Origin: Lactococcus petauri
GTDB lineage: Bacteria > Bacillota > Bacilli > Lactobacillales > Streptococcaceae
Reading direction: 5' to 3'
DNA: 64,000 nucleotides
Assembly: GCF_002154895.1 (NCBI RefSeq)
Contig: NZ_MUIZ01000001.1
Coordinates: 186,001 to 250,000, forward strand
The position numbers and the translations under genes are program-made. Below are positions 48,827 through 58,013 of this stretch, one piece after another. Below the pieces are notes generated by a model. It was not told where the DNA came from. It saw only the letters and a program-made list of their open reading frames with translations, and did not search any database. Every line of letters begins with the position of its first letter. Position 1 is the stretch's first letter.

Positions 48827-49994
48827 ATAAAGCTTGAATACTTTTAAGTAGTCTTTCGAGTCCATCTTTTACCTTGGCTCGTGAACAGCCAATGTTTAGT
48901 CGGAGAAAGTTCCTTCCTTCCTGACCATATACTTCTCCATCCATAATAGCTACTTTTCCTATGTTGATTAATGCTTGTTGTAACTTATCCATAGGAACAC
49001 CCTGTTCTGAAACATCAAGCCACAAAAGGTAAGTTGCTTCTGATTCGATAAGCTTTATTTTTGGCAAATACTCTTTTAAAAAAGCGCGCGTGAAGTCTAC
49101 CGTATCGTCCAAATAACTATTCAGCTCTTTTAGCCATATATCCGATGTCCGATAAGCTACAACCGTTGCTTCCATTCCTAAAATGCTGCAAGAGGAAAGC
49201 CCATCTTTTTCCTTTAAATGTTGACAAAATTCTTCACGAAGGTTCGCATTAGGAACTAATAAGTAGGAAAAAATCAATCCTGGAAAATTAAAGGTTTTGC
49301 TTGCAGATGTTAAAAGAGCAATATTTTCTGTACCGTATTGCAAAATCGGGTGGTGTTGCTTATCCTTGCGTAAAACATCCATGTGAATTTCATCTGAAAT
49401 TAAGAAGACTTCGTACTTTTGACAAAGCAATACCACTTGTTGTAGCTCTTCACTTGTCCACACACGTCCTGTAGGGTTATGGGGCGAACAAAAGAGAAGG
49501 ATTTTGTTGTTCGGATGTGCGAGTTTTTCTTCTAAATCTATAAAATCAATCGTATACTTTCCTTCGTTAAAAATCAATGGATTTTCCACACACAAACGAT
49601 TGTTGGCTGTAATGGTTTTAAAGAAAGCATCATAAGCTGGGGTCTGGACAACAACACCTTCTTGGGGCTGAGACTTGATTTCAATCAACTGAGAAAGAGA
49701 GTAAATCACACTTGGGCTATACAAAATCCAGTCCTCCTCAATCGCAAAATCAAACTGTTTTTGATACCACGCAGAGACAGCTGATTTGAAATGTTTGTGA
49801 TTCCAACGCGTATATCCGTAAATCGGATGTTGAATCCTCTTTTGCAGTGCCTGATTAACCGTCTCTGGGATAGCAAAATCAGTATCTGAAATGGTAAAAG
49901 GCAATAAATCTTTCTGACCAAAACGATCTTCTACAAAATCCCACTGTGTACAAAACGTTCCTTTTCGCTCAATTATTTTATCAAATTCTGTCAT
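48825..49994 (-). CDS. malY: MalY/PatB-type aminotransferase-fold C-S lyase
   Basis: The 389-residue PLP enzyme has FCSPHNPTGRVW, the aspartate in FLISDEIHMDV and the PLP lysine K233 (LTSASKTFNFPG), at the same number as in E. coli MalY. MalY/PatB proteins cut cystathionine and cysteine (beta C-S lyase); E. coli MalY also represses the maltose system. It lies 50 nt after the PTS gene, which repeats the E. coli malX-malY pairing. Confidence 0.9.
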   Translation of the reverse strand: MTEFDKIIERKGTFCTQWDFVEDRFGQKDLLPFTISDTDFAIPETVNQALQKRIQHPIYGYTRWNHKHFKSAVSAWYQKQFDFAIEEDWILYSPSVIYSLSQLIEIKSQPQEGVVVQTPAYDAFFKTITANNRLCVENPLIFNEGKYTIDFIDLEEKLAHPNNKILLFCSPHNPTGRVWTSEELQQVVLLCQKYEVFLISDEIHMDVLRKDKQHHPILQYGTENIALLTSASKTFNFPGLIFSYLLVPNANLREEFCQHLKEKDGLSSCSILGMEATVVAYRTSDIWLKELNSYLDDTVDFTRAFLKEYLPKIKLIESEATYLLWLDVSEQGVPMDKLQQALINIGKVAIMDGEVYGQEGRNFLRLNIGCSRAKVKDGLERLLKSIQAL

Positions 49995-50043
49995 ATCAAT
50001 AAATGGTAAAACAAGACGTTTGTCTTGTTTTACTGTTCTCCTT

Positions 50044-52095
50044 CTAAATCAAATTGTCCAATGCGTTTCGGACAGTCGTTACTTTCGTTCCAATAATAAC
50101 TTGAACACTTGTATCATCTAAATGTACGACTCCTAAAGCACCTAAATCTTTAAGCTTGTCATCTTCAACAAGGTCACCATCATTTAAAATCAAACGGAGA
50201 CGTGTAATACAGTTGTCGAGTGTGACAATATTCTCTTTTCCACCCAATGCAGCTAAGATTGCTTCGGCATTATATCCAGATGTATTGCCTCCATGTGCTA
50301 TTTCTTGCTCTGAATATTCCGGTTCGAGTACAGCTTCACGTCCTGGTGTTTTCAAGTTTTTCCATAGGATAACCTTTTTAAATGTGAAGTAGTAAGCCGC
50401 AAACCAAAAGGCACCCACGAGAGGAATCAAGAACCATTGTGTATATGAGCCTTGCATTACCCCAAAGATAAGGAAGTCGAGCACGCCACCATCTGTATTA
50501 CCAATTTTTACGCCTAATAGGCTGACAATCATTGCCCCTAGACCAGTCATAATCACGTGGAAAATCCAAAGGAAAGGACTGATAAACAAGAAGAGAAACT
50601 CAATTGGTTCTGTTATCCCTGTTACAAAAGTAGCAATCACACCAGAAATCAGGAGCCCTTTGACTTTTGCTCGATTTTCTGGTTTTGCTGTACGATACAT
50701 GGCAAGAGCTGCTGCTGGGAGCCCAAACATAAACGTTGGCATTTTTCCTTGAGACAAGAAAGCTGTCGCAGAGCCGGAAATTGGTAAACGATTTGCTAAT
50801 TCGGCATAGAAAATGTTTAAAGCACCGTAAACTTCATGTCCATCAATGAGCGCTGTTCCACCAGCCTGAGTAAAGCGAATGGTTGCAACAAGAATGTGAT
50901 GTAAACCAAAGGGTAAAAGCAAACGTTCGCCAGAGAAAAAGAGAAATGGCCCAAAAATACCTGCACGTTGAATCAAGTTGCCGACTTGCTGGATAAGAAG
51001 GGCAAACAGTGGCCAAATGACAGGAATCGCGAGACCTACCAAAGCCATAATTAAGGCAGTAATAATTGGTACAAACCTTGATCCGCCAAAGAAAGCAAAA
51101 CTATCTGAAAGTTGAATGTTGTAAAATTTCTTGTGGAGGTTGTAAACAATAATACCAGTAATGATACCTCCAAGAACACCCATTTCGATAGTTTGGACAC
51201 CCAAAGCCATACCTTGCCCAGCCTTTTGCATGAGTTCAGGATCAGCAAGCTGTCCACGTTCAGTCAAAAAGAAGTTGATAGAAAGATTCATAACCATATA
51301 GCCAACGAATCCTGAGAAAGCTGCTACACCTTTTTCTTTCTTAGCTAAACCGAGAGGAATAGCCATAGCAAACATCACGGGTAAGTTACTGAAGGCAAAA
51401 CCACCAATGGCTGAAAAGAAACGAAAGACTACTTGCAGTACTTCGTTTCCTAAGAAAGGAAAAGCATCAATAGTAGATTGACTCGAAAACGAACTTCCTA
51501 GCCCTAAAAGAAGACCCATAAAAGCCATTAAGGCTACAGGGAGCATAAAAGTTTTACCTAATTCTTGGAAGAAACCACCTAGGGCAAATTTTTTCTTTTT
51601 CTTGGCTTGTGGCACTTTAGTTTTTATTTCGGTACCTTTAGCCAAAGCTTTTCCTATTGGTGAACCTCCTTTTACCTTTCCTGAGGCACTGATCGTCATA
51701 CTCTTTAATTTTTCTGCTGTATTTGTAATAACAACAATGGCTGTTTTTTCAAGTCCCGCATCTTCGACTGCTCTCCAATTCACGCGCCCAATTACTTGGC
51801 CCGCTTTAACAGCTTCCTCTTCTTTGATGGTAAACTCAAATACTGCCTTATCCAGACTGACCGTATCAATACCAATATGAAGTAATACCTGCAAATCATC
51901 TGCAGTACTAAATCCAGCAGCATGTCCTTGAACCATTCTTACTGTACCAGAAACTGGTGCATAGATTGTTTCACCTGTTGGTTCTACAGCATACCCATCT
52001 CCCATTGTTTTTTCAGAGAAAATAGGGTCATTAACATCCTGCAATGGGATAATTTCTCCCTCAAAAGGAGAATAGAGGTTTTTTTGGTTACTCAT
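50044..52095 (-). CDS. PTS EIIA-EIIC-EIIB fusion, glucose/maltose family
   Basis: The 683-residue protein fuses three domains in the order A-C-B. EIIA (1-150) has H58 and the phosphorylated H73 (LLHIGIDTV). A lysine-rich linker (QAKKKKKFALGG) follows. EIIC (about 170-555) has ten helices and SFAFFGGSRFVPII, GLHHILVATIRF and GITEPIEFLF. EIIB (about 605-683) has the active cysteine C629 (LDNCITRLRL). The EIIC resembles MalX/PtsG glucose-maltose permeases. The companion malY and an RpiR regulator suggest a MalX-like role; the exact sugar is open. Confidence 0.88.
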   Translation of the reverse strand: MSNQKNLYSPFEGEIIPLQDVNDPIFSEKTMGDGYAVEPTGETIYAPVSGTVRMVQGHAAGFSTADDLQVLLHIGIDTVSLDKAVFEFTIKEEEAVKAGQVIGRVNWRAVEDAGLEKTAIVVITNTAEKLKSMTISASGKVKGGSPIGKALAKGTEIKTKVPQAKKKKKFALGGFFQELGKTFMLPVALMAFMGLLLGLGSSFSSQSTIDAFPFLGNEVLQVVFRFFSAIGGFAFSNLPVMFAMAIPLGLAKKEKGVAAFSGFVGYMVMNLSINFFLTERGQLADPELMQKAGQGMALGVQTIEMGVLGGIITGIIVYNLHKKFYNIQLSDSFAFFGGSRFVPIITALIMALVGLAIPVIWPLFALLIQQVGNLIQRAGIFGPFLFFSGERLLLPFGLHHILVATIRFTQAGGTALIDGHEVYGALNIFYAELANRLPISGSATAFLSQGKMPTFMFGLPAAALAMYRTAKPENRAKVKGLLISGVIATFVTGITEPIEFLFLFISPFLWIFHVIMTGLGAMIVSLLGVKIGNTDGGVLDFLIFGVMQGSYTQWFLIPLVGAFWFAAYYFTFKKVILWKNLKTPGREAVLEPEYSEQEIAHGGNTSGYNAEAILAALGGKENIVTLDNCITRLRLILNDGDLVEDDKLKDLGALGVVHLDDTSVQVIIGTKVTTVRNALDNLI

Positions 52096-52130
52096 CTTTT
52101 AACCTACCTTTATATTTTTGTTGTAAGTTA

Positions 52131-52159
52131 ATATTACCACAATGTAAAACGCTTTCACA
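52131..52159 (-). promoter_or_regulatory. Promoter of the PTS-malY operon with a cre-like box
   Basis: The extended -10 TGGTAATAT (52131-52139) is preceded by TGTAAAACGCTTTCACA (plus strand, 52143-52159), a near-palindromic cre-like sequence over the -35 region. CcpA bound there would block RNA polymerase. Confidence 0.6.
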
Positions 52160-52182
52160 AAAATTACTAAAAAAACACCTTC

Positions 52183-52929
52183 TCATTTGAAAGTATTTTT
52201 TTTAATGTGTAAAATTCCACGATAAGTGTAGTAAAGTGATTGCAAAACCAAAAGTAAAGGTGTCTTATCGGTCGTGTCATATCCATTTACTTCTTCCTTT
52301 TGTGTTAAGCAATAAAGAGGGATATCAGCTATTTGTACCAAACTATTTTCAGTTAAATTGGTAAGGCTAATCAATTTATGATTTCTGGATTTGGCCAGTT
52401 CTGCTAATTCCAAAACAGAAGGTGTTTCCCCAGATAAAGAAACAAAAAAGAATACTTCATGAGAAGAGCTTAAAATCTTCTTTTTCATTTCCTGCTGATA
52501 TTCATAAAATTGAAATTTATCATCGAGAGCAAAGAGACTTTTTACATACATCTTCGTCAGAAGGCCTGTTTGATCTAGCGCATAAAAATTTACACTCTTG
52601 GCTCTTTGCATTAGCTGCACAACCTTCATTTCTCTTTCTTTATCGATTAGATCAAAGTTTTTTAAAAGAATATGCTTATGTGCATTCATACTTTCAGGAG
52701 TTGTAAGCTCCTGTTTGAGGTTAATCTTAAATTCAGAGAAATTTTCATAGCCTAATTTTTTACAGAAACGAGTTATTGTATTGGGCACAGTGTAAAATTT
52801 CTGTGATAAAATAACAATCTTGGTCTGACTCACCGCTTCTTTATTTTTCAAGATGTAGTCTACCAAGTCTTCTTCCAACTCTGTTAACTTATTCTCTTTA
52901 TTTTTTACGCGTTCCTGAAAACTCAGCAT
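52183..52929 (-). CDS. RpiR-family regulator of the PTS-malY genes
   Basis: The 248-residue protein has an N-terminal HTH_6 domain (about 1-75: KNKEAVSQTKIVILSQKFYT and ITRFCKKLGYENFSEFK) and a SIS sugar-phosphate-binding domain (about 105-230: VNFYALDQTGLLTKMYVKSL, FFVSLSGETPSVLELAELA). It lies upstream of the PTS gene on the same strand and probably controls it in response to a sugar phosphate (inference). Confidence 0.85.
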   Translation of the reverse strand: MLSFQERVKNKENKLTELEEDLVDYILKNKEAVSQTKIVILSQKFYTVPNTITRFCKKLGYENFSEFKINLKQELTTPESMNAHKHILLKNFDLIDKEREMKVVQLMQRAKSVNFYALDQTGLLTKMYVKSLFALDDKFQFYEYQQEMKKKILSSSHEVFFFVSLSGETPSVLELAELAKSRNHKLISLTNLTENSLVQIADIPLYCLTQKEEVNGYDTTDKTPLLLVLQSLYYTYRGILHIKKNTFK

Positions 52930-53042
52930 ATTTATCCTCTTCTTTGACTTTTTAAGCCTTTCACTTATCTTTTATTCTACCATAGTTTCTTTTTAAAATA
53001 AAAACGCTTAAATATGTCAAATCATGCAGCATAATTTTCCAC

Positions 53043-53072
53043 AAAAAAGAGCCTATCTTATAGACTCCTTTT
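53043..53072 (-). terminator. Terminator of the esterase gene
   Basis: GAGCCTAT and ATAGACTC with a 3-nt loop and one mismatch, then a T run on the minus strand. Confidence 0.78.
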
Positions 53073-53083
53073 ATCTCATTATC

Positions 53084-54037
53084 TTATTTACTGTTTTTTT
53101 CGTTGATCCACTCAGTGGAGAGGGTCATCGCAGCACGTGTCGCATTAGTATCATTCATTGAATTCACCATAACAAAGTCATGGATAATGGCTTGGAAACG
53201 CACTTGAGTTACTTCCACTTCAGCTTCTCGCAATTTACGTGCATAAGCTTCACCTTCATCTCGCAAAACATCGGCTTCACCAGTAATAATCAAAGCAGCA
53301 GGTAAATCTGTCAAATCTTCTTTCGTCGAACGAAGCGGTGAAGCTGTGATTTGATTACGTTCTTCTTCGCTTGTCGTATATTGATCCCAGAACCAGATCA
53401 TTCCTTCTTTAGTCAAAAAGTAGTTTTCCGCAAATTCATTGTAAGAATCCGTATCAAAATTGGCATCTGTTACGGGATAATACAAAACTTGTTGTCCAAT
53501 CTTTTGACCGCCTCTTTGTTTAGTCAAAAGTGTCATCACAGTGGCCATATTTCCGCCAACAGAATCTCCAGCTACAGTGAGATGATTTACATCAAATTTC
53601 TTATCGTTAGAAAAATCTTTTAGCTGTTGTAAGACAGCGTAGTTTTGCTCAATAGCCGTTGGGTATTTGGCTTCGGGTGACAGGGAGTATTCAGGAAAAA
53701 CCACAACGGAGTTGGTCCGTACGGCAAGCTCACGAATTAGTTTATCATGTGTATGTGCATTGCCAAAAACCCAGCCTGCTCCGTGGATATAAAAGATTAC
53801 AGGTAATTTCTTTTCTTGATTAAGGGGGCGAATAAATCTGACATTTATTTCCCCCCAGTCTCCTGTATCAACAGCGACATCTTCAATATCAACGTCTTCC
53901 TTTACGACTGGAGAATCCTGAACTTCATTTAATAAGCTTCTTCCCTCTTCTACTGGTAGTTCATAAATACGAGGATGGGGCGCATTTGCTTCGCTAAATT
54001 CTAGCGCAGCTGTTTCTAAGGAAATTCTTTCTACCAT
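53084..54037 (-). CDS. Alpha/beta hydrolase (HSL-type esterase)
   Basis: The 317-residue enzyme has the oxyanion motif YIHGAGWVFGN near 85-95, the nucleophile elbow AGDSVGGNMATVM near 158-170, and the acid and base in GEADVLRDEG and HDFVMVN near the end. This is the hormone-sensitive-lipase group of short-chain esterases. The ATG at 54037 follows GGAGGTATAAA; 31 open codons upstream lack a ribosome site. A hairpin (TTATCTTTT/AAAAGATAA, 54064-54084) lies in the leader. Confidence 0.9.
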   Translation of the reverse strand: MVERISLETAALEFSEANAPHPRIYELPVEEGRSLLNEVQDSPVVKEDVDIEDVAVDTGDWGEINVRFIRPLNQEKKLPVIFYIHGAGWVFGNAHTHDKLIRELAVRTNSVVVFPEYSLSPEAKYPTAIEQNYAVLQQLKDFSNDKKFDVNHLTVAGDSVGGNMATVMTLLTKQRGGQKIGQQVLYYPVTDANFDTDSYNEFAENYFLTKEGMIWFWDQYTTSEEERNQITASPLRSTKEDLTDLPAALIITGEADVLRDEGEAYARKLREAEVEVTQVRFQAIIHDFVMVNSMNDTNATRAAMTLSTEWINEKNSK

Positions 54038-54260
54038 TTTATACCTCCAAAAATACTTTTTATTATCTTTTCTTAAAAGATAATTTTTTATTGCAAGGAC
54101 AAAATCCAGTAAAATCAAAGATTTCTTCATAGTTCTTGAACTACGTTAATTTTCTGAATATTATTTTAATAACATTTTATAATTTAAAGTTAGAGAAAAC
54201 AAGAAATTGATATCGGAAAATACTTTCGTTCTTATTCAGACGATTTGCTCGTAAGGTAAA

Positions 54261-54284
54261 TAAAAAGGGGAACCCCCTTTTATT
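54261..54284 (-). terminator. Terminator of the lipoprotein gene
   Basis: AAAAGGGG and CCCCTTTTT with a 3-nt loop overlap the stop codon. Confidence 0.8.
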
Positions 54285-54852
54285 TAACAGTCGTTTCCCC
54301 AGTTACTTTAACTTGTTCTTCGCTAGGAAGTTTGTTATAAGCATCCAACAACTCTTGATTTTTAAAGATAAGATTTCCATCAATCATTGCTTCTCCATCA
54401 ACACCTTTCCCAGTTTGACCATGGAAGCCTTCAGCATTTACTTCAACATCTCCCTTAACTGTACCATTTGAAATATAGAACTGTGGAGAATTTACTTCAA
54501 GTTTTTTTATAGTAAGTGTATAGCGATCTGTAACCTTACGGTCTGCATCTTGCGTATAAAGGGCTAATTTACGTGCTTCTTCGCCCTCTTTATTTTTAAA
54601 GTCGCCTTCAACATTCAAGGTTTTGTCTGATGCATCTAAGTCTTTATTAATGGCCGCAATCCAAGCGCCATCCTTCGAAAGTCCTTTAGAAAGGGTATCA
54701 AAATTATCTGTGCCTGCAGTTGCCCCAGCAAACACTTCAGCTGATTGTTCAGTTTTTGTTTCTTCTGATTTTTTTTCACCAGATCCACAAGCTGTCAAAA
54801 CTCCCAATGACAAAGTTGATACAGCTAACAATGAGAGAAGTTTCTTATTCAT
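54280..54852 (-). CDS. Lipoprotein of unknown function
   Basis: The 190-residue protein has a lipoprotein signal peptide with lipobox LTAC (C22), then an acidic linker (GSGEKKSEETKTEQSAE). The mature domain (about 45-190) has repeated strand patterns (LNVEGDFKNKEGEE, VKGDVEVNAEGFHGQ, AMIDGNLIFKNQE), suggesting a beta-rich fold. It looks like a lipoprotein family of lactococci and enterococci without known function. It is a single gene. Confidence 0.75.
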   Translation of the reverse strand: MNKKLLSLLAVSTLSLGVLTACGSGEKKSEETKTEQSAEVFAGATAGTDNFDTLSKGLSKDGAWIAAINKDLDASDKTLNVEGDFKNKEGEEARKLALYTQDADRKVTDRYTLTIKKLEVNSPQFYISNGTVKGDVEVNAEGFHGQTGKGVDGEAMIDGNLIFKNQELLDAYNKLPSEEQVKVTGETTVK

Positions 54853-54981
54853 AATATACCTCGCTTTTCTTTTTCTTCATTGTAGCATACACAATTGTTC
54901 CATTCAAGAAAACGCTTCCTTGATTTATGAGATTGTTTTGTTCAATTCATTTTTCTAAATAATTTAACTCCCTCTTTTTTC

Positions 54982-55009
54982 CATAAAAATAAGGGCTATT
55001 AAGCCCTTA
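54982..55009 (-). terminator. Terminator downstream of the 78-residue membrane protein gene
   Basis: AAGGGC and GCCCTT form a stem with a short A/T loop, followed by ATTTTTA on the minus strand, about 70 nt after the stop. Confidence 0.65.
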
Positions 55010-55079
55010 GAAATATATTTACATGCCTTTATTATTACTAACATCTGCTCCAGACTAAAGTAAATAGTACAGATGTATA

Positions 55080-55316
55080 TTAAACTGAACGAGGCAAGAC
55101 AAATGCTAGGATTAATCCCAGAAACCAGAAACCAAATATCGTAGCCAAAAAAACACCGAATATTTGTCCCCCAGATAAGCCCCGAGAACTGGCAATTTTG
55201 ACGGGCAAAAAGAAAATGAGAATTGCGATGACTAACACAAAGAGAGCCAACCAAAAATTTGCTGGTGCACTGTTCCAAATCTCTTGTAGACTTGAGTTAA
55301 TATTTTCAAAATTCAT
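55080..55316 (-). CDS. Small two-span membrane protein
   Basis: The 78-residue protein has an amphipathic start (FENINSSLQEIWN), one helix at about 21-40 and a second at about 52-74, joined by the loop VKIASSRGLSGGQIFG. GGAGAAAA precedes the ATG. The overall look recalls superinfection-immunity or lactococcal small membrane proteins, but I assign no function. Another long frame here (54964-55278) is a shadow. Confidence 0.65.
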   Translation of the reverse strand: MNFENINSSLQEIWNSAPANFWLALFVLVIAILIFFLPVKIASSRGLSGGQIFGVFLATIFGFWFLGLILAFVLPRSV

Positions 55317-55460
55317 TTTTTCTCCACAGTTTATTAACGCTTTTATTTCATTTTTTATACGATTAAGAATACATAAAATTTATGAATCCTTGTAGGCGTA
55401 TTATAACAGCCGTTCCTATTATTTTCAAGCTTGTTTTACCGCTATTTAGAAAATTAAAAA

Positions 55461-55586
55461 TTAGTGTAAAACTGTATAAACTGCTGTTAAGGCTTGCACA
55501 GCAAGTATGACCACTATTGGCGACATAATAACCAGAACAACAAGCCCTGGACCTGATAACCATTCTTTATCTTTATTTTTTCGCAT
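55461..55586 (-). CDS. 41-residue membrane peptide
   Basis: AAAGGAG stands 6 nt before the ATG at 55586, a better start than the upstream ATGs in the same frame. The product MRKNKDKEWLSGPGLVVLVI continues with one membrane helix and ends VQALTAVYTVLH. It has a charged N-terminus and a single span. Function unknown; the strong ribosome site argues that it is translated. Confidence 0.55.
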   Translation of the reverse strand: MRKNKDKEWLSGPGLVVLVIMSPIVVILAVQALTAVYTVLH

Positions 55587-55737
55587 ATTCGTCTCCTTTA
55601 TCATTCTATAAATCATTTGATACTGGATATCGTTAAATAACTTCAAACTTCATAGACATTAAATCCATATACCACTAGAGGCAATGAATATTATAGCATA
55701 AAATTTATCGTTTCTACTTTTGCAATAAAATAAAACA

Positions 55738-55766
55738 AAAAGAAAAACCGCTCAACAGAGCGGTTA
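55738..55766 (-). terminator. rplS terminator
   Basis: AACCGCTC and GAGCGGTT with loop AACA (plus strand), followed by a T-rich run on the minus strand. Confidence 0.9.
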
Positions 55767-55778
55767 GACAAGTCAAAA

Positions 55779-56129
55779 TTATTTACGACGTTCTGGGATA
55801 CGAGCCGCTTTACCTTGCAATGCACGCAAGTAGTAAAGTTTAGCACGACGCACACGACCGTGACGGATAACTTCGATTTTTTCAACACGTGGAGTGTGAA
55901 GTGGGAAGATACGTTCTACACCAACACCGTTTGAGATTTTACGAACAGTGTAAGTTTCTGAGATACCAGAACCTTTACGTGCAATAACAACACCTTCGAA
56001 CATTTGGATACGTTCGCGAGTTCCTTCGACAACTTTAGCGTGAACACGTACAGTGTCTCCAGCGCGGAATTCAGGGATATCTGAACGAAGTTGACCTGCA
56101 TTGATAGAATCGATCAATGAAATAGACAT
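55779..56129 (-). CDS. rplS: Ribosomal protein L19
   Basis: The 116-residue ribosomal protein lies at the 30S-50S interface. It has [37 protein letters not shown] and [18 protein letters not shown], all typical. The length is normal. AAGGAGAAAAAA precedes the ATG. It follows the kinase gene of the relPRS-like operon on the same strand, but probably has its own promoter near 56205-56216. Confidence 0.98.
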   Translation of the reverse strand: MSISLIDSINAGQLRSDIPEFRAGDTVRVHAKVVEGTRERIQMFEGVVIARKGSGISETYTVRKISNGVGVERIFPLHTPRVEKIEVIRHGRVRRAKLYYLRALQGKAARIPERRK

Positions 56130-56134
56130 TTTTT

Positions 56135-56216
56135 TCTCCTTTTGCTCATCAATAAAGCCATTGGCCCAGCGGATAAACAGTTTTATTTATGCCAAATTGG
56201 CACTTATAACATTCTA
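56135..56216 (-). promoter_or_regulatory. Possible L19 leader region
   Basis: The rplS leader contains the hairpin TGCCAATTTGGCA (56189-56201) and a second G+C-rich stretch (CCGCTGGGCCAATGGC). L19 leader RNAs are known in low-G+C Gram-positive bacteria. I cannot check the covariance model. -10-like sequences TAGAAT and TATAAG occur near 56205-56216. Confidence 0.35.
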
Positions 56217-56222
56217 CCAAAT

Positions 56223-57608
56223 TTATGCTTTCTTTTCAAGAGCTTTCTTTGGCATTTTAGTAAAAGTCATTGTAAAAGTCGTTTGGTGTTCATCACTTTC
56301 AACAGATACCTGCCCTTGGTGTTGTTCGACTATCGTTTGGACAATCGCTAAACCAATTCCATGAACACCACCAGCACCTTTATAAAAACGCTCGAAGATA
56401 TGCGGCAAGGTTTCAGGATCAATTCCACTGCCATCATTAGCTACCGAAATAATCACTGCCCCATCTTTTTTTGTACAGGTAAGTACAATTTCTGTTTCGA
56501 CATACCGCATAGCATTGGAAACAAGATTGCTTATGGCGCGCCGTAACGCTTTATAATCACAAGTAAGCATCACCGCTTTTTTATCAAAAACGGTTGTGAG
56601 TTTAATGCCTTTTTGCTCAGCAAATATCTCTTGCTCTTTGGCAATATCTTTCATGATTAGACGAACATCTTGGTAAACAAGCTCTTGATGCACACTTAGG
56701 CTGTCTAAGCGTGAGAGAGTTAGAAGATCTTCTACTAGCTCACTCATACGATCGGTCTCATAAAGTATTGTTTCACTTGCCTTTTTGGGGTCCATCACCT
56801 CATAGGAAATCCCCTCAGCATAACTTTTTATTGCCATTAAAGGGGTCCGAAGTTCATGCGAGGCATTTTGAAAGAAGAGTTTTTGGTTTTTATCGTTATG
56901 ATCCAATTGCCGAGCAGCAACATTCATATTATGTGCTAAAGTAGCCAACTCGCGGTCCTGAAAGGTTCCTTGATATTCGGTAAAATCTCCTTGGCCAATA
57001 CGTGTCGCAAATTTCGCTAAAATTGATAGAGGCTTAATCAAGCGCTGCGTTACAAAAGTAACGGCTAGACTAAGGATGACAATGACAGCTAGGGCAACAG
57101 AGACCAAGAACAGGTTAACCGAGTTTGTAAAATTAATAATCCCGGTGATATCCACATATAGGACTTGATACTCTCCAGAACTTTGACGAATGGTTTCAAT
57201 ATAAAAGGTACTTCCTGACGTATCCAGACGATAATTTTTTACCTTACTCAGTGGAACTTTTTGATTTTTTAAAGCTTGTGCGATATTATTTGCTGTATCT
57301 CTCTCAAAGTTACCAACTTTTTCCAAATCCTGTACTTCATAATTATCATTGATATTAAAAGCAACGGGGTGAGTATTAAAGCTTCCACGAGGTGCATCTT
57401 CTAAGTCCGCAGAGGTACTTCCTGAGGGTGGAGTAACTTGTGCTTGATAAATCCTGACTTGAGATAACTGCCGTGAGGCCGAATTGCTAATATAGCTGTT
57501 TATCAAGATATTAAAAATGAGGATAATCCACAGAAAAGCAAAGAAGACAAAACCAATATTTGTCAGAAGCAAGCGCGTCTTGATGCTGAGAGGTTTTCTC
57601 CTAATCAT
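56223..57608 (-). CDS. Sensor histidine kinase (RelS-like)
   Basis: The 461-residue kinase has one helix (about 11-37), an extracellular sensor part (40-160), a second helix (about 165-186), a HAMP linker, a HisKA site FQNASHELRTPL (H251) and an ATPase domain (SNLVSNAMRY, VANDGSGIDPET, GIGLAIVQTI). ATG at 57608 has AAGGAG 5 nt before it; another ATG is one codon earlier. It starts 9 nt after the receiver-only regulator, and the operon order (alarmone synthetase, regulator, kinase) matches relPRS of streptococci. Confidence 0.88.
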   Translation of the reverse strand: MIRRKPLSIKTRLLLTNIGFVFFAFLWIILIFNILINSYISNSASRQLSQVRIYQAQVTPPSGSTSADLEDAPRGSFNTHPVAFNINDNYEVQDLEKVGNFERDTANNIAQALKNQKVPLSKVKNYRLDTSGSTFYIETIRQSSGEYQVLYVDITGIINFTNSVNLFLVSVALAVIVILSLAVTFVTQRLIKPLSILAKFATRIGQGDFTEYQGTFQDRELATLAHNMNVAARQLDHNDKNQKLFFQNASHELRTPLMAIKSYAEGISYEVMDPKKASETILYETDRMSELVEDLLTLSRLDSLSVHQELVYQDVRLIMKDIAKEQEIFAEQKGIKLTTVFDKKAVMLTCDYKALRRAISNLVSNAMRYVETEIVLTCTKKDGAVIISVANDGSGIDPETLPHIFERFYKGAGGVHGIGLAIVQTIVEQHQGQVSVESDEHQTTFTMTFTKMPKKALEKKA

Positions 57609-57617
57609 CATCGCTCC

Positions 57618-58013
57618 TTACTCTGCTTCTTCATTTTTTTGTTTTTCAAACTCGATTCGACGGAAAATAGCTTTAACACGCATCACCAACTCCATCGGAC
57701 TGAAAGGCTTAGTGAAGTAATCATCACTGCCCAAATCCAATCCTGTCGCATAGTCTAAGTCACTGTCTCGAGCTGTCAACATAATAATGGGTACGATACT
57801 TTGTGCACGTAAAGCTTTCAAGATTGTAAATCCGTTAGAGCCAGGCATCATCACATCTAAAATAACAAAATCACTTGGCTCTTCATTAAAACGCTCTAAG
57901 AGTTGATCACCAGTTGAGAAGTCCTCTACTTTAAAATCTTCTTTTTCCAAAAAAGCTTTGATTGCTAAGCGAATATTATCATCGTCATCCGCAATATATA
58001 TTGTTTTACTCAT
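57618..58013 (-). CDS. Receiver-only response regulator (RelR-like)
   Basis: The 131-residue protein is a CheY-like receiver domain: acidic pocket D9-D12, phosphorylation site D53 (FVILDVMMPGSNGF), the switch residue in IMLTARDSD and K in DDYFTKPFSPMEL. After residue 120 only a charged tail (EFEKQKNEEAE) remains. OmpR-type regulators have 100 more residues with a winged helix. The stop is followed 6 nt later by the kinase gene, so no room for a lost domain exists. It must act by protein contact, or serve as a phosphate sink. Confidence 0.88.
   Translation of the reverse strand: MSKTIYIADDDDNIRLAIKAFLEKEDFKVEDFSTGDQLLERFNEEPSDFVILDVMMPGSNGFTILKALRAQSIVPIIMLTARDSDLDYATGLDLGSDDYFTKPFSPMELVMRVKAIFRRIEFEKQKNEEAE

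Noticed and set aside
54964-55278. 104-codon minus-strand frame
   Set aside because: It overlaps the 78-residue gene, which has a proper ribosome site and two clean membrane helices, while this frame is cysteine-rich and lacks a ribosome site.
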